From CAVTLG01 sp963735495 (GTDB lineage Bacteria; Chloroflexota; Ktedonobacteria; Ktedonobacterales; Ktedonobacteraceae): a stretch of DNA of 64,000 nucleotides. The notes under the pieces are model-generated. The model saw only the letters and a list, made by a program, of their open reading frames with translations. It had not been told where the DNA came from and did not search any database. Shown here piece by piece: positions 45,580 to 55,984 of this stretch. The stretch covers positions 1,783,452-1,847,451 of the forward strand of contig CAVTLG010000002.1 of the NCBI GenBank assembly GCA_963735495.1, written 5' to 3'. Within the stretch, counting starts at the first letter, position 1; every line of letters begins with the position of its first letter. A program made the position numbers and the translations under genes.

Positions 45580-47490
45580 TCAAGGAGTTTGTAACCAGAT
45601 ACGCATTTCGCCTGGTTCACGGTTATCCCACGCGTAATAGGGGATGGCCGTGAGCGTGTAGGGCTGCTGTACGGCGGGCGTCGTGCGATAGAGATCCCCA
45701 GACCAATCTGTCGTCGCCAGCGCGACAGCTTCGCCTTGAATGACGGTAACGCCGCCCATCAGCTCGGCGTCAAAGTGACCTGTCAGCGTGGCATCCTGTG
45801 GTAAGCGGATACGATGCAGCGGAACGTGGTTATCTACCGCTTCGAGACAGTACACCAGAGGTCCCCGTTGCAGGGCAATACTCCCATTATCGGCGCGTAT
45901 GTCAGGATGGGCATACACACGTTCGATGGGCATCGGCAGCGTCAGGACGATACTGTCAGCAGGCTGCCAGTGGCGTCGTATGTGTGCATAGCCCTTGTAC
46001 GCACTTTGCTCAATTGCTATCTCCTCACCATTCATGCTGAGACGTGCGTCTCGTGACCAGTGCGGTAGACGTAAATTCAGGCCAAACTCAGCCGGTTGTG
46101 CCAGTTCCATATGCAGCCGGATAGTGCCATCCCAGGGATAATTACTTTCCTGGCGCAATGTCACGCGCTCATTGCCAACTTGTATGCTTGCTGTGCTTTG
46201 TATATAGAGGTGGACGAGGATGTCGGTTGGACTCACTGTGTAGATATAGTGTCCCAGCGACATCAAGAGCCGTGCGATATTTGGTGGACAACAGGCGCAA
46301 TAGTACCATGGCTGGCGATGATGAGTGCCATTGCTCTCCAGGGGATTTTCGTAAAAGAAGGCCCGACCATGCAGAGCGACACTGCTCAAGACGCCATTGT
46401 ACAGTGCGCATTCCAGTACGTCGGCGTAACGGCTGTCCGCGTCGTACTGCAACATGCGCTGGCTCCAGAAAATCAAGCCAATCGCCGCGCAGGTCTCTGC
46501 GTAGGCGTCTGTATTGGGCAGGTCATAATCGGCGGTAAAGCCCTCGTTGCGCGAGGAGGGTCCAATGCCGCCGGTAATATACAATTGCTGCGAGCTGAGA
46601 TGTTGCCAGAAACGCTCGCTGGCCTGGAAGAGTGTGTCGTCACCTGATTGTTGGGCCAGGTCCACCAGGGCGCTATAGAGATACATCGCGCGGACCGCGT
46701 GACCGACGACTTTCTGTTGTTCGCGTACCGGCACGTGAGATTGATTGTACTCGTATGTTCTGGCCCAGAAGTTAGCCGGGTCCTCACCGCGTTGACGTGC
46801 TTCGATATCGTAGTAGTGTCCCTCGGCGCGTTGCTGGCCGCGTTCCTCGACGAAATACTGGCTCAGACGTAGATAGCGCTCTTCACCTGTGGTCTGGTAG
46901 AGCTTCACCAGTGCCAGTTCGAGCTCCTCGTGTCCGGGGTAGCCATGTCGTTTGTCTGTTTCCGCGCCAAAGATGCTAGCGATATAGTCGGCGTAGCGAC
47001 AGACCGCGTCGAGCAATGTGCGCTTACCCGTGGCGCGAAAGTGTGCGACCGCTGCTTCGATCAGATGGCCCGCGCAATACAGTTCATGCCAATCGCGCAG
47101 ATTTGTCCAACGTCTGGCAGGCTCAACCTGTGTGAACCAGACATTGAGGTAGCCGTCCGCTTGTTGGAATGAGGTGAAAAACGCAATAACTTCGTCCGCC
47201 AGGGCATCGAGTGCCGCGTCGGGATGACGCGCCAGGCTATAGCTTACGGCCTCCAGCCATTTCGAGATGTCCGATTCCCAGTAAACATGCAGGATGCCGT
47301 CGCGGCTATGCTGTTTCCACTCGTCTTTGTAGCCCTCGAAATATCCGGCCTGCTGGAGCTGTTGATGGATGAAGGGCAAGGTTTGCTCACGCAGCGTTTG
47401 TAGGCGTGGAGCCCAGAACGCATCATCAATGGTGACTGCTGTGTGCTCGAACCGGGGAAGTACTATGCCTGGCTTCCGGTATCTTTTCAA
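45580..47490 (-). CDS. Glycoside hydrolase family 127 (beta-L-arabinofuranosidase-like)
   Basis: 636 residues, near the usual length for HypBA1-type enzymes. N-terminal VTIDDAFWAPRLQTLREQTLPFIHQQL, an (alpha/alpha)6 barrel with ISKWLEAVSYSLARHPD, DGYLNVWF and WHELYCAGHLIEAAVAH, then ETCAAIGLIFWSQRML (likely the catalytic Glu) and the zinc/nucleophile site YYCACCPPNIARLLMSLG. The C-terminal beta-sandwiches complete the fold. It probably removes beta-L-arabinofuranosyl units from plant glycans. No signal peptide is visible, so it acts in the cytoplasm. No transporter adjoins it. Confidence 0.92.
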   Translation of the reverse strand: MKRYRKPGIVLPRFEHTAVTIDDAFWAPRLQTLREQTLPFIHQQLQQAGYFEGYKDEWKQHSRDGILHVYWESDISKWLEAVSYSLARHPDAALDALADEVIAFFTSFQQADGYLNVWFTQVEPARRWTNLRDWHELYCAGHLIEAAVAHFRATGKRTLLDAVCRYADYIASIFGAETDKRHGYPGHEELELALVKLYQTTGEERYLRLSQYFVEERGQQRAEGHYYDIEARQRGEDPANFWARTYEYNQSHVPVREQQKVVGHAVRAMYLYSALVDLAQQSGDDTLFQASERFWQHLSSQQLYITGGIGPSSRNEGFTADYDLPNTDAYAETCAAIGLIFWSQRMLQYDADSRYADVLECALYNGVLSSVALHGRAFFYENPLESNGTHHRQPWYYCACCPPNIARLLMSLGHYIYTVSPTDILVHLYIQSTASIQVGNERVTLRQESNYPWDGTIRLHMELAQPAEFGLNLRLPHWSRDARLSMNGEEIAIEQSAYKGYAHIRRHWQPADSIVLTLPMPIERVYAHPDIRADNGSIALQRGPLVYCLEAVDNHVPLHRIRLPQDATLTGHFDAELMGGVTVIQGEAVALATTDWSGDLYRTTPAVQQPYTLTAIPYYAWDNREPGEMRIWLQTP

Positions 47491-47661
47491 TGGGAGAGGA
47501 CGTAGGTTGGCTCATCGCGTGATCCTTTTCGCAGAACAAGGAAAAATTTCCTCGCGCTCTATTTTCGTTATGTAGTGAAGATTACGTGCAAACAGGCGAA
47601 AAGTCAATCTACTGTTATCGGCTGTCTCTACAGTTGTGGTGGTGGGTCGTGACCGTCTCCA

Positions 47662-50600
47662 ATTTCCATTGCTCAAGCGCAATATCAGCCTCTACAACCT
47701 TTTTGGTGACGCGAAATTGCGTACTAGCTAACACGTTACAATTGCTCACTCGCAATATCGACTTCTACAACAATATTACTATTATCATCCTGACGAGATT
47801 GATGTTGTCTTTCAATTGCTCAAGTGCAATATAGGCCTCTACAACCTTCATCCTGATCCAGGTTTGTTCACAAAATCCCGACTTTCAATTGCTCACTCGC
47901 AATAATTTCCTCTGCAACGTCTCCTATCGAGGTGGTCGGTATCCTCATAGACCACTTTCAATTGCTCACTCGCAATAATTTCCTCTGCAACCGGGATTGC
48001 CTGCGTTGAGAATGGGACACGTATGGTGGTTTCAATTGCTCACTCGCAATAATTTCCTCTGCAACTGTAGACGGCCTGTGGCTTTGCACCCAGGCGCAGG
48101 CCAGTTTCAATTGCTCACTCGCAATAATTTCCTCTGCAACAACGACAAGCCGACCAACAAGACGTAATGTCAGCATTGTTTCAATTGCTCACTCGCAATA
48201 ATTTCCTCTGCAACGATGTTGATGTGCTTGAATTGTGCGGGTGGGAGCGTGGGTTTCAATTGCTCACTCGCAATAATTTCCTCTGCAACCAAGCAATGCT
48301 TCGGCCAATACTGTTAGTTATCTCTTGTTTCAATTGCTCACTCGCAATAATTTCCTCTGCAACGAGATAAAAGAGATGAGTAATCCACTAGAAGACGATA
48401 AGTTTCAATTGCTCACTTGCAATAATTTCCTCTGCAACGAAAACCTCGATTGCCGTGTCGTCTCCGTGACAGCCTGGTTTCAATTGCTCACTCGCAATAA
48501 TTTCCTCTGCAACTGAGGAGGCGGTGAACTTCTACGGTTCCGCAGGCGCGAGTTTCAATTGCTCACTTCGCAATAATTTCCTCTGCAACTCCAGCACGGT
48601 ACTATTGGTGGTGATCCTACAGGTTTCAATTGCTCACTTGCAATAATTTCCTCTGCAACGACAGAGTATTGAAAATCGTCGTATCCTTATATATAGTTTC
48701 AATTGCTCACTTGCAATAATTTCCTCTGCAACGGAGAAATAATAGCAAAGAAAGGCACTCAAAATGTATAAGTTTCAATTGCTCACTCGCAATAATTTCC
48801 TCTGCAACTGTAATGTTGCTCGTCCATGGACCTGATGCCTGAGTGTTTCAATTGCTCACTCGCAATAATTTCCTCTGCAACTAAAGAGGTGCTGTTTCAA
48901 TCCCAGATCGTCGTGTTTCAATTGCTCACTCGCAATAATTTCCTCTGCAACATTATACCTCCCGCTAGAAAGAGAAAAGGATATGCTGTTTCAATTGCTC
49001 ACTCGCAATAATTTCCTCTGCAACTTTCTATAATTGCGAAAGCTAAGGGGTTGGCATTCCTGTTTCAATTGCTCACTCGCAATAATTTCCTCTGCAACTT
49101 GGAGACAGTGACGCGCGCGATACCGGAACCTGATGGTTTCAATTGCTCACTTGCAATAATTTCCTCTGCAACTTCCCGAGATGATCCCCCCCAAAAGTGC
49201 GGTGATCGGGGGTTTCAATTGCTCACTCGCAATAATTTCCTCTGCAACTTAGTAGAAAGGTTCTCCTAAGATTACTGCATATAGTGTTTCAATTGCTCAT
49301 TCGCAATTATTTCCTCTGCAACACACGGGATTTGTGAGCGCCATGAGGTCATTGTCTGGCAGGTTTCAATTGCTCATTCGCAATTATTTCCTCTGCAACT
49401 ATCCTACTTGCTCCCTAGTGCCTATGGACTTATCTGTTTCAATTGCTCATTCGCAATTATTTCCTCTGCAACTGCGTGCTGCTGCACCATTATTCTGTTG
49501 CCAGTAGGGTTTCAATTGCTCATTCGCAATTATTTCCTCTGCAACTTCAGGTTGGGGTAGGCATAATGATACATGATAATGTTTCAATTGCTCATTCGCA
49601 ATTATTTCCTCTGCAACGATGTCGATACGTGATAATACTCTCGTCCCTCAGTGTATGTTTCAATTGCTCATTCGCAATTATTTCCTCTGCAACACTGAAG
49701 CTTGCCATGTACTTCTTCGGATCATAATCCCAGTTTCAATTGCTCATTCGCAATTATTTCCTCTGCAACCTTGCAAGGGCTGGGGACAACCCCTTTCTCA
49801 ATCAGCCGTTTCAATTGCTCATTCGCAATTATTTCCTCTGCAACGCCGTTGCGGGATTCTGGTCCTGACTCAAGATAAAAAGTTTCAATTGCTCATTCGC
49901 AATTATTTCCTCTGCAACATGACTGTCGATCTTGCCCGTCTTCATGGTCTTATCTTTGGTTTCAATTGCTCACTCGCAATAATTTCCTCTGCAACAAGCT
50001 GGTATACCAATCTGGCTATATTGGCTCTGCCATAGTTTCAATTGCTCACTCGCAATAATTTCCTCTGCAACTGTTTACAGGACTACAGCATGGAATACAA
50101 CCAACAAGTTTCAATTGCTCACTCGCAATAATTTCCTCTGCAACTGCGATAGGAAAGTTTTTGCCTCATTCTCCAGCAGGTTTCAATTGCTCACTCGCAA
50201 TAATTTCCTCTGCAACTCACTCACACCGCATTGCTTAGCAACACACTGGTCGTGGTTTCAATTGCTCACTCGCAATAATTTCCTCTGCAACAACCCGAGC
50301 AGCGCGTCGTGGCTTGCAACGTGGCAGGTTTCAATTGCTCACTCGCAATAATTTCCTCTGCAACGCGTTGAGGAACAATGTGCAATAGTGGTGGAGAAGA
50401 GTTTCAATTGCTCACTCGCAATAATTTCCTCTGCAACAATCCAGACCTGGACGACAACACATTCATTTGCTCTTGTTTCAATTGCTCACTCGCAATAATT
50501 TCCTCTGCAACTGTGCAGGTCCCTACCACGTCATTGATAGACCGATAGTTTCAATTGCTCACTCGCAATAATTTCCTCTGCAACCTGAGAACTAAGGTCG

Positions 50601-52368
50601 TAACAGGCAACTTTGAGCCAGGTTTCAATTGCTCACTCGCAATAATTTCCTCTGCAACTCTGGGACTACTGGAACGGCATACACGCCAACTAGCACGTTT
50701 CAATTGCTCACTCGCAATAATTTCCTCTGCAACACGGCTTATACTGAGCGACTACAAAATTTTTATGTCACGTTTCAATTGCTCACTCGCAATAATTTCC
50801 TCTGCAACAGGATATCTTGAAACTTCAGGCAGCGGCGTTTTCGGAGGTTTCAATTGCTCACTCGCAATAATTTCCTCTGCAACTCCTCTGTTTCCCTCTT
50901 GCCTTGTGGTGCGTATCACCTAGTTTCAATTGCTCACTCGCAATAATTTCCTCTGCAACGAATGCGATTAGCATTGCAGGGGCTACTACGTACGGGTTTC
51001 AATTGCTCACTCGCAATAATTTCCTCTGCAACGCCTGTTGCGTGGCGCTTCCCTCCTGCCTACAATACGGTTTCAATTGCTCACTCGCAATAATTTCCTC
51101 TGCAACTCCCATTGCAGCGTAAACAAACGTGTTTTCACTTTCGTTTCAATTGCTCACTCGCAATAATTTCCTCTGCAACTTACAAGAAGCAGTAAAATAC
51201 CTTACAGAGAACTATTGTTTCAATTGCTCACTCGCAATAATTTCCTCTGCAACGCAACACGGTAGAAGCCGTCTACGAGCCAATAGTCTGGTTTCAATTG
51301 CTCACTCGCAATAATTTCCTCTGCAACATTATGAGTGCATCGCAGAACATAATGCCAAAGAGAAAGTTTCAATTGCTCACTTGCAATAATTTCCTCTGCA
51401 ACGATGGTCAAGGGGCGTAGTGGCATTCTTGCGGTGTCGCGTTTCAATTGCTCACTCGCAATAATTTCCTCTGCAACTCTGTTGTGTCCATCTATAATCC
51501 CTTAAGTGTATTTACGTTTCAATTGCTCACTCGCAATAATTTCCTCTGCAACGCGTCTAACGACTTCAAATCTGGCATAATTTCATCGTTTCAATTGCTC
51601 ACTCGCAATAATTTCCTCTGCAACCTGGTCCAATGGCATCGTCAATCATTTGATGATCCAAGTTTCAATTGCTCACTCGCAATAATTTCCTCTGCAACAT
51701 ACTAGCGATACTGTGATCTATATGTACTACAGCAATTGTTTCAATTGCTCACTCGCAATAATTTCCTCTGCAACCTCTTGTAACTGACCTCTCATAGCAT
51801 AGGTCTCTGCCAGTTTCAATTGCTCACTCGCAATAATTTCCTCTGCAACTACGATAGGGAATATCAAGCTCGTGGACACTGGCGGGTTTCAATTGCTCAC
51901 TCGCAATAATTTCCTCTGCAACGCCGCCGTCGGGTCAGTGTGCAACGATACATCTTTCAGTTTCAATTGCTCACTCGCAATAATTTCCTCTGCAACGTTG
52001 CTCATTTTGCGCTCCTCAACGAGACTTGTAACGAGTTTCAATTGCTCACTCGCAATAATTTCCTCTGCAACCGCGGTAGCACTGTCTCATCGAGTGGTTC
52101 TGATACGTTTCAATTGCTCACTCGCAATAATTTCCTCTGCAACGATGAGAGAAGTGGCGTGAGACGAGTGGGAATAGGAGGAGTTTCAATTGCTCACTCG
52201 CAATAATTTCCTCTGCAACCGATCCCGATGCAAGGTATCTTGCCAATCAAGAAGAAGTTTCAATTGCTCACTCGCAATAATTTCCTCTGCAACGTGACAA
52301 TGCACTCTGCCGTATGTGGCATATCAAACGTGTTTCAATTGCTCACTCGCAATAATTTCCTCTGCAAC
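47662..52368 (-). CRISPR. CRISPR array, 64 repeats of 37 nt, transcribed leftward
   Basis: As written on the plus strand each repeat starts GTTTCAATTGCTCAC and ends TTTCCTCTGCAAC, with spacing of about 70-76 bp (spacers about 33-39 nt). I count 64 repeats (starts 47662, 47735, 47809, 47882, ... 52332). The transcribed strand is the minus one: the repeat then ends in ATTGAAAC, the usual crRNA 5' handle. ATTGC and GCAAT in the repeat form a hairpin with a 6-base loop. Repeats 1-3 (left end) are degenerate, marking the old end. Repeats 23-31 (49286-49918) carry CATTCGCAATTATT instead of CACTCGCAATAATT. The repeat at 48552 has one extra base. Leader and cas6 lie to the right. Confidence 0.98.
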
Positions 52369-52589
52369 CCCGGCCCTCGCGAAAGCGCTTCCAGCGCTGG
52401 CCGAAAGGGGGTTTTCCGAGAGGGTCCCGGTTGACGCTATTATAGCATAGGTTTCGGGGAGGAAGCAATGCCCGCCAGACATTTTTGAGCTCAAATTGTC
52501 GTGCGAGAGGCTGAGCTCAGCACTGCCACAGCCGAGCCTCTCGCGCTCTGGAGCTTCTTCTTGCAATTACGCGTGTGGATTATCATTGC
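52369..52589 (-). promoter_or_regulatory. CRISPR leader with promoter
   Basis: The stretch between the newest repeat and the cas6 stop codon. On the minus strand TTGCTT (52463-52468), an 18-base spacer and TATAAT (52439-52444) form a good promoter, placing the transcript start about 60 bases before the first repeat. Between them are CCAGCGCTGG and other short dyads near 52,385-52,400, possible integration-factor or hairpin sites. Confidence 0.7.
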
Positions 52590-53432
52590 TCAGACGCTAC
52601 CTTCACTTGAGCGTAGCTCAAGGCGCGCCTGACCCATGCCCATGGTTGTTTTGTAGCCAACCCCCGCGTAATGCGCGAAGTGCGCCAGGGTAGCCAGTTG
52701 TGGCGCGTAACTACCTCGCCCTTTGAGTGTATACGTACAACTGCCTACAAAGCCTTTTTGTAGATATTTGGGAAAATTTAACATGTCGGTGTTTAGTCGA
52801 TAGTCACTGATCACAACCTGCTGCTGCACATATTCCCTGATCGCTGGCTTATCCAGGTGGAGTACCTCGGGAGCATAGCGATTCCATGTGCGCATCAGGC
52901 TATCCCAGAGCAGCATGGGCTCCGGGAAAAGCGCAAAACGATGCTCCCCCAGACTAAATGCCGTGGGGCTGGCGAAGTGCATGGTGATCACCTGTTGTGC
53001 CGCTGTATGTGCTAACGTCTGCCAATCTGTGTTTGCTGCCCAGCCGGTCGGATCGGTCGCTGCTGTGGAAAGGATCTTTTGCGGCGTGAATTCTGCCTCA
53101 CCCAGGCGTACACGTTGCTGCATGCCGGCGCCTAAAAAGTAACTACTCAAGCATTGCCAGAGCTGTCCTCCGTCGAGCAACGTAACGCGTAAGCGGTAGC
53201 TCTGACCCTCCTGCAGAGCGAGACTGTTCCCGCGTTTGATCGCTCCACCGAGGGGCGAGACCGTAAATGGTCGGTAGTCAGGCTCATCGTGCAAGCGTGT
53301 CGCCAGTCCTGCGTCGATCTGACCGATGAGGCTCAAAAAGAGCGCGTGTGCCTGGTGTCCCGTCGTTGCCGGGAGTGTTGCGCTTCTCGTCGCCCGCAAT
53401 TCGAGAATGATGGAATAGAGCAGGTTATTCAT
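52590..53432 (-). CDS. cas6: CRISPR endoribonuclease Cas6
   Basis: 280 residues with the tandem ferredoxin-like layout of Cas6. N-terminal LLYSIILELRATRSATLPATTGHQAHALFLSLIG carries a His that may be catalytic. The C-terminal Gly-rich segments QKGFVGSCTYTLKG and HYAGVGYKTTMGMGQARL are Cas6 signatures. It cuts pre-crRNA within the repeat, leaving an 8-nt 5' handle, which fits the ATTGAAAC end of this repeat. Its ATG overlaps the cas3' stop as ATGA, so the two are translationally coupled. The array and its leader follow directly. Confidence 0.93.
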   Translation of the reverse strand: MNNLLYSIILELRATRSATLPATTGHQAHALFLSLIGQIDAGLATRLHDEPDYRPFTVSPLGGAIKRGNSLALQEGQSYRLRVTLLDGGQLWQCLSSYFLGAGMQQRVRLGEAEFTPQKILSTAATDPTGWAANTDWQTLAHTAAQQVITMHFASPTAFSLGEHRFALFPEPMLLWDSLMRTWNRYAPEVLHLDKPAIREYVQQQVVISDYRLNTDMLNFPKYLQKGFVGSCTYTLKGRGSYAPQLATLAHFAHYAGVGYKTTMGMGQARLELRSSEGSV

Positions 53433-55612
53433 AGCTCCTCGTTCCAGTCAAAGATGTGGCTACCACGAGTAGCGGCGCGTTTGACCATGTATCTGGCATT
53501 TATGATACTTCTTTCACAGGCAACAAGCAGCGCCGCTGTACCAACAACGAGCATATATTCATGTTCTCCCCCTTCAGCAAAGTCGATTTTCAACGTATTG
53601 GTAAATAATGCCGTGGTTTTATGTAGTCTGGTAAGTGCTAGAGCCTCGGGCCCAATTGCTGGCACTGCGTAGAATGTTACGTAGTTTCGCCCGAAAATCG
53701 TGTTGATTTCTGCTGGGATGGGACCATCGTCTGAGTATAGCTGAAATCCCTCTAATGCTGCTAGTTTGCTGCAATAATGTTCCTCCCAATGCCTGCGGGT
53801 AATTGGCAGGTGACTGAGCTTAAAATAGAGGTGTAGCCTCTGCTCACGAGGACTTCTGATCTGGCAATAGAGCAGAATTTGCTGTCCCCGCTTCCCTTGA
53901 TGCGTAATCATCTCTGTGTAGCGCTGTTGATCGCCATCAAACCAGTCCGCTCGATAATTTTGTACAATGTGTAATGCTGAATATGTCGTATATTCAGCCG
54001 TAGCTAGAAAGCCCTCTGGATCATAGGCCAGCGCAAGCGGTGGCTGAAAATTATCACGGAAATTGAAGCGCGCATCAGTGACATAGTATTCTTCTAGCTC
54101 AGCGCGACGTTTGCGCTCTGTTGGCTCCGCTCCATGATTTCTTAGGACCTTGCGCTCAGCACTTTTTGCTAGCGCGGCATCTATCCTTTCCAGATCTTCT
54201 AAGCTTATCTCTGGCTGTTCGTCCAGTGTCCGTAATTTTACGCTGGCAGGACCGAAGGTAAAGTGTTTTGCTTGTGCTTCTTTCAATAATTCTGGGAGCT
54301 GGGCCTTTATGGCCAGGTATTTTCGTATGTTGTTTGCCAGATAGTTAAAACTACGGGCATTTTTAGCGTCATAGACCTGCTGCAATGTCATGTATAGCTG
54401 TTCCGCCTTTTGCCGCTCGTCTGTGGGCAGCGCTTTATGTATGCGGTAAAGTGGCAGAAAAGCTTCGGCAATAGCGCCACTATGTATATAGGCATATATA
54501 CCATTTTTTTGTGGCAAGGTCTCGTTGACTAGCCTGTTCAACGTTCTCCTCTGTACCTCTCCAACCTGCTCACGTAATGCCGTAACAAGCTCATCAGGAA
54601 CGACAGCCCAGACATCGCTGGGATAATCGCATTCCAGTTTCCCGAGGACGCGTCCGGCTCGCCCTAGACGCTGGATGAACTCGTCTGAGCTGTGGGCATC
54701 AAAGAACAGGAAATCAATGCTTTGTCTCTGTTTCCCTGGCCTGCTGAAATTATAGCCAATGTCTACCGTGGGCGTTGCCATCAGTAATGCCGCAAGTTTA
54801 TGCTGCTCCCTGTTATCAGATGTTTCGGCTCCCGTCAGGCGACCCAATAACGAATTGCTTTTTCCGCCATAGAGTTGGTACAGTGCATTTATACGCCACA
54901 AGGCGCTACTGATAAAGGCTCCATGGCGTCCTTGCGCCAACCACTCCGTTACCTGTGACTGTCCACTATCCGCCAGACTAACCAACCCACTATCAAGTTC
55001 GGATGCGCCCCACAGACGAAGACGCACTGGCGCCAGGGCAGGTGTAGTTGGTAAATCCGCTGGTTCATTGCCAGGATCAATATACACAATCCCTATGTTG
55101 AGGTGTGCCAGGTAGTCTTTTACTTTTTGGGATGGCGTGGCTGTCAGTAAGCATACCTTGCGTCCAAGCGCAAAATAGCCCCACTCGCGGGAAAGCGTCA
55201 GGAAGAAAAGGAAGTTGGCAAGCTGCTTGGCGTTGTAATAGTGAAATTCGTCTACGATGATATACTGGAAACTCAGCATGAAGGAGCGGAAAAGTACTTT
55301 CTGGTCGTGCGGGTTGCCCAGGCCATAGAGCGCGTAGTAGAAGATGTCAGGATTAATTACGAGCACATACGGGTGATGTCCATCTATATGATGACCATCA
55401 CTAGCGGTTAGTACTGATCCCGGATCTTCCAGCATTTGATGGAGACGATCACCCTGACGTGTGAACTTTTCACTCAAGTATTGCTGCCCTAATGATGTGA
55501 TCATTGCTGCATCGAGACGTAATACGATATATGACAAATCGTTTTGTTCGATAAACTCTTTGATATCCTGCTCGTGCTGGCGTAGTAGTTCGTTTGTGGA
55601 CTGGCAATCCAC
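53429..55612 (-). CDS. cas3: Cas3' helicase, N-terminus missing (type I-D-like)
   Basis: 727 residues remain. Helicase motifs seen: IIVDEFHYYNAKQLANFLFFL (motif II, DEFH), CLLTATPS (motif III), ATPTVDIGYNF, and FIQRLGRAGRVLGK (motif VI). Motif I (Walker A) and the start are absent because the frame ends at the composition break near 55,612. The GTG at 55612 is only the first available start. There is no HD nuclease domain, as in type I-D where Cas10d carries the nuclease. It would unwind target DNA after Cascade binding. The subtype rests on motif style and layout; I-A or I-B cannot be excluded. Confidence 0.85.
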   Translation of the reverse strand: MDCQSTNELLRQHEQDIKEFIEQNDLSYIVLRLDAAMITSLGQQYLSEKFTRQGDRLHQMLEDPGSVLTASDGHHIDGHHPYVLVINPDIFYYALYGLGNPHDQKVLFRSFMLSFQYIIVDEFHYYNAKQLANFLFFLTLSREWGYFALGRKVCLLTATPSQKVKDYLAHLNIGIVYIDPGNEPADLPTTPALAPVRLRLWGASELDSGLVSLADSGQSQVTEWLAQGRHGAFISSALWRINALYQLYGGKSNSLLGRLTGAETSDNREQHKLAALLMATPTVDIGYNFSRPGKQRQSIDFLFFDAHSSDEFIQRLGRAGRVLGKLECDYPSDVWAVVPDELVTALREQVGEVQRRTLNRLVNETLPQKNGIYAYIHSGAIAEAFLPLYRIHKALPTDERQKAEQLYMTLQQVYDAKNARSFNYLANNIRKYLAIKAQLPELLKEAQAKHFTFGPASVKLRTLDEQPEISLEDLERIDAALAKSAERKVLRNHGAEPTERKRRAELEEYYVTDARFNFRDNFQPPLALAYDPEGFLATAEYTTYSALHIVQNYRADWFDGDQQRYTEMITHQGKRGQQILLYCQIRSPREQRLHLYFKLSHLPITRRHWEEHYCSKLAALEGFQLYSDDGPIPAEINTIFGRNYVTFYAVPAIGPEALALTRLHKTTALFTNTLKIDFAEGGEHEYMLVVGTAALLVACERSIINARYMVKRAATRGSHIFDWNEEL

Positions 55613-55625
55613 GTGGCCCCTCGAT
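55605..55625. other. Junction between two unlike genomes
   Basis: To the left is the moderate-GC cas3' frame. To the right the DNA is GC-rich and in a different reading frame. Neither cas3' nor the plus-strand frame to the right is complete here. No inverted repeat, tRNA or target duplication marks the joint. Confidence 0.75.
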
Positions 55626-55823
55626 CACCGCAATCGCGCCAAGCGGTGGTGCGACGCTGTCTCCGAGCTGACCACGTTGCAGGGTCAGTATGCCGCCTGG
55701 CTGGAAGCTCTGCCGGAGAACCTTGAGGACAGCGCCACCGCCGAGGCGTTGCAGGTGATCTGCAACCTCGATCTCACCGACCTCCAGGCGATCGTTCCGC
55801 CCCGCGGCTTCGGCCGGGATTGA
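55626..55823 (+). pseudogene. C-terminal fragment of a GC-rich hypothetical protein
   Basis: The plus frame reads HRNRAKRWCDAVSELTTLQGQYAAWLEALPENLEDSATAEALQVICNLDLTDLQAIVPPRGFGRD and then stops. It looks like a genuine, well-coded protein end whose front is missing at the junction. I do not recognise the family. The following 160 bases (55824-55984) are low-complexity GC-rich sequence with no supported gene. Confidence 0.55.
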
Positions 55824-55984
55824 CCCGACGTCCCCTCGGCACGAGAGCCGGCGCTTCAAGAGCCGCGCCTGACCGACCAACGTCGCTTGCGCCTCACCGA
55901 ACCGCGCCTCGCCCCGGCTGCGCAACCCCGACCAGCTCCGCCGGGGCGAGCGCTACCGTCCGCGCCCTACACAAGGGGGGTCAA

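Noticed and set aside
48167..52434. Many plus-strand open frames with repeated peptides such as FQLLTRNNFLCN and FNCSLAIISSAT
   Set aside because: These are translations of the CRISPR repeat in different frames; repeat and spacer phase explain them fully.
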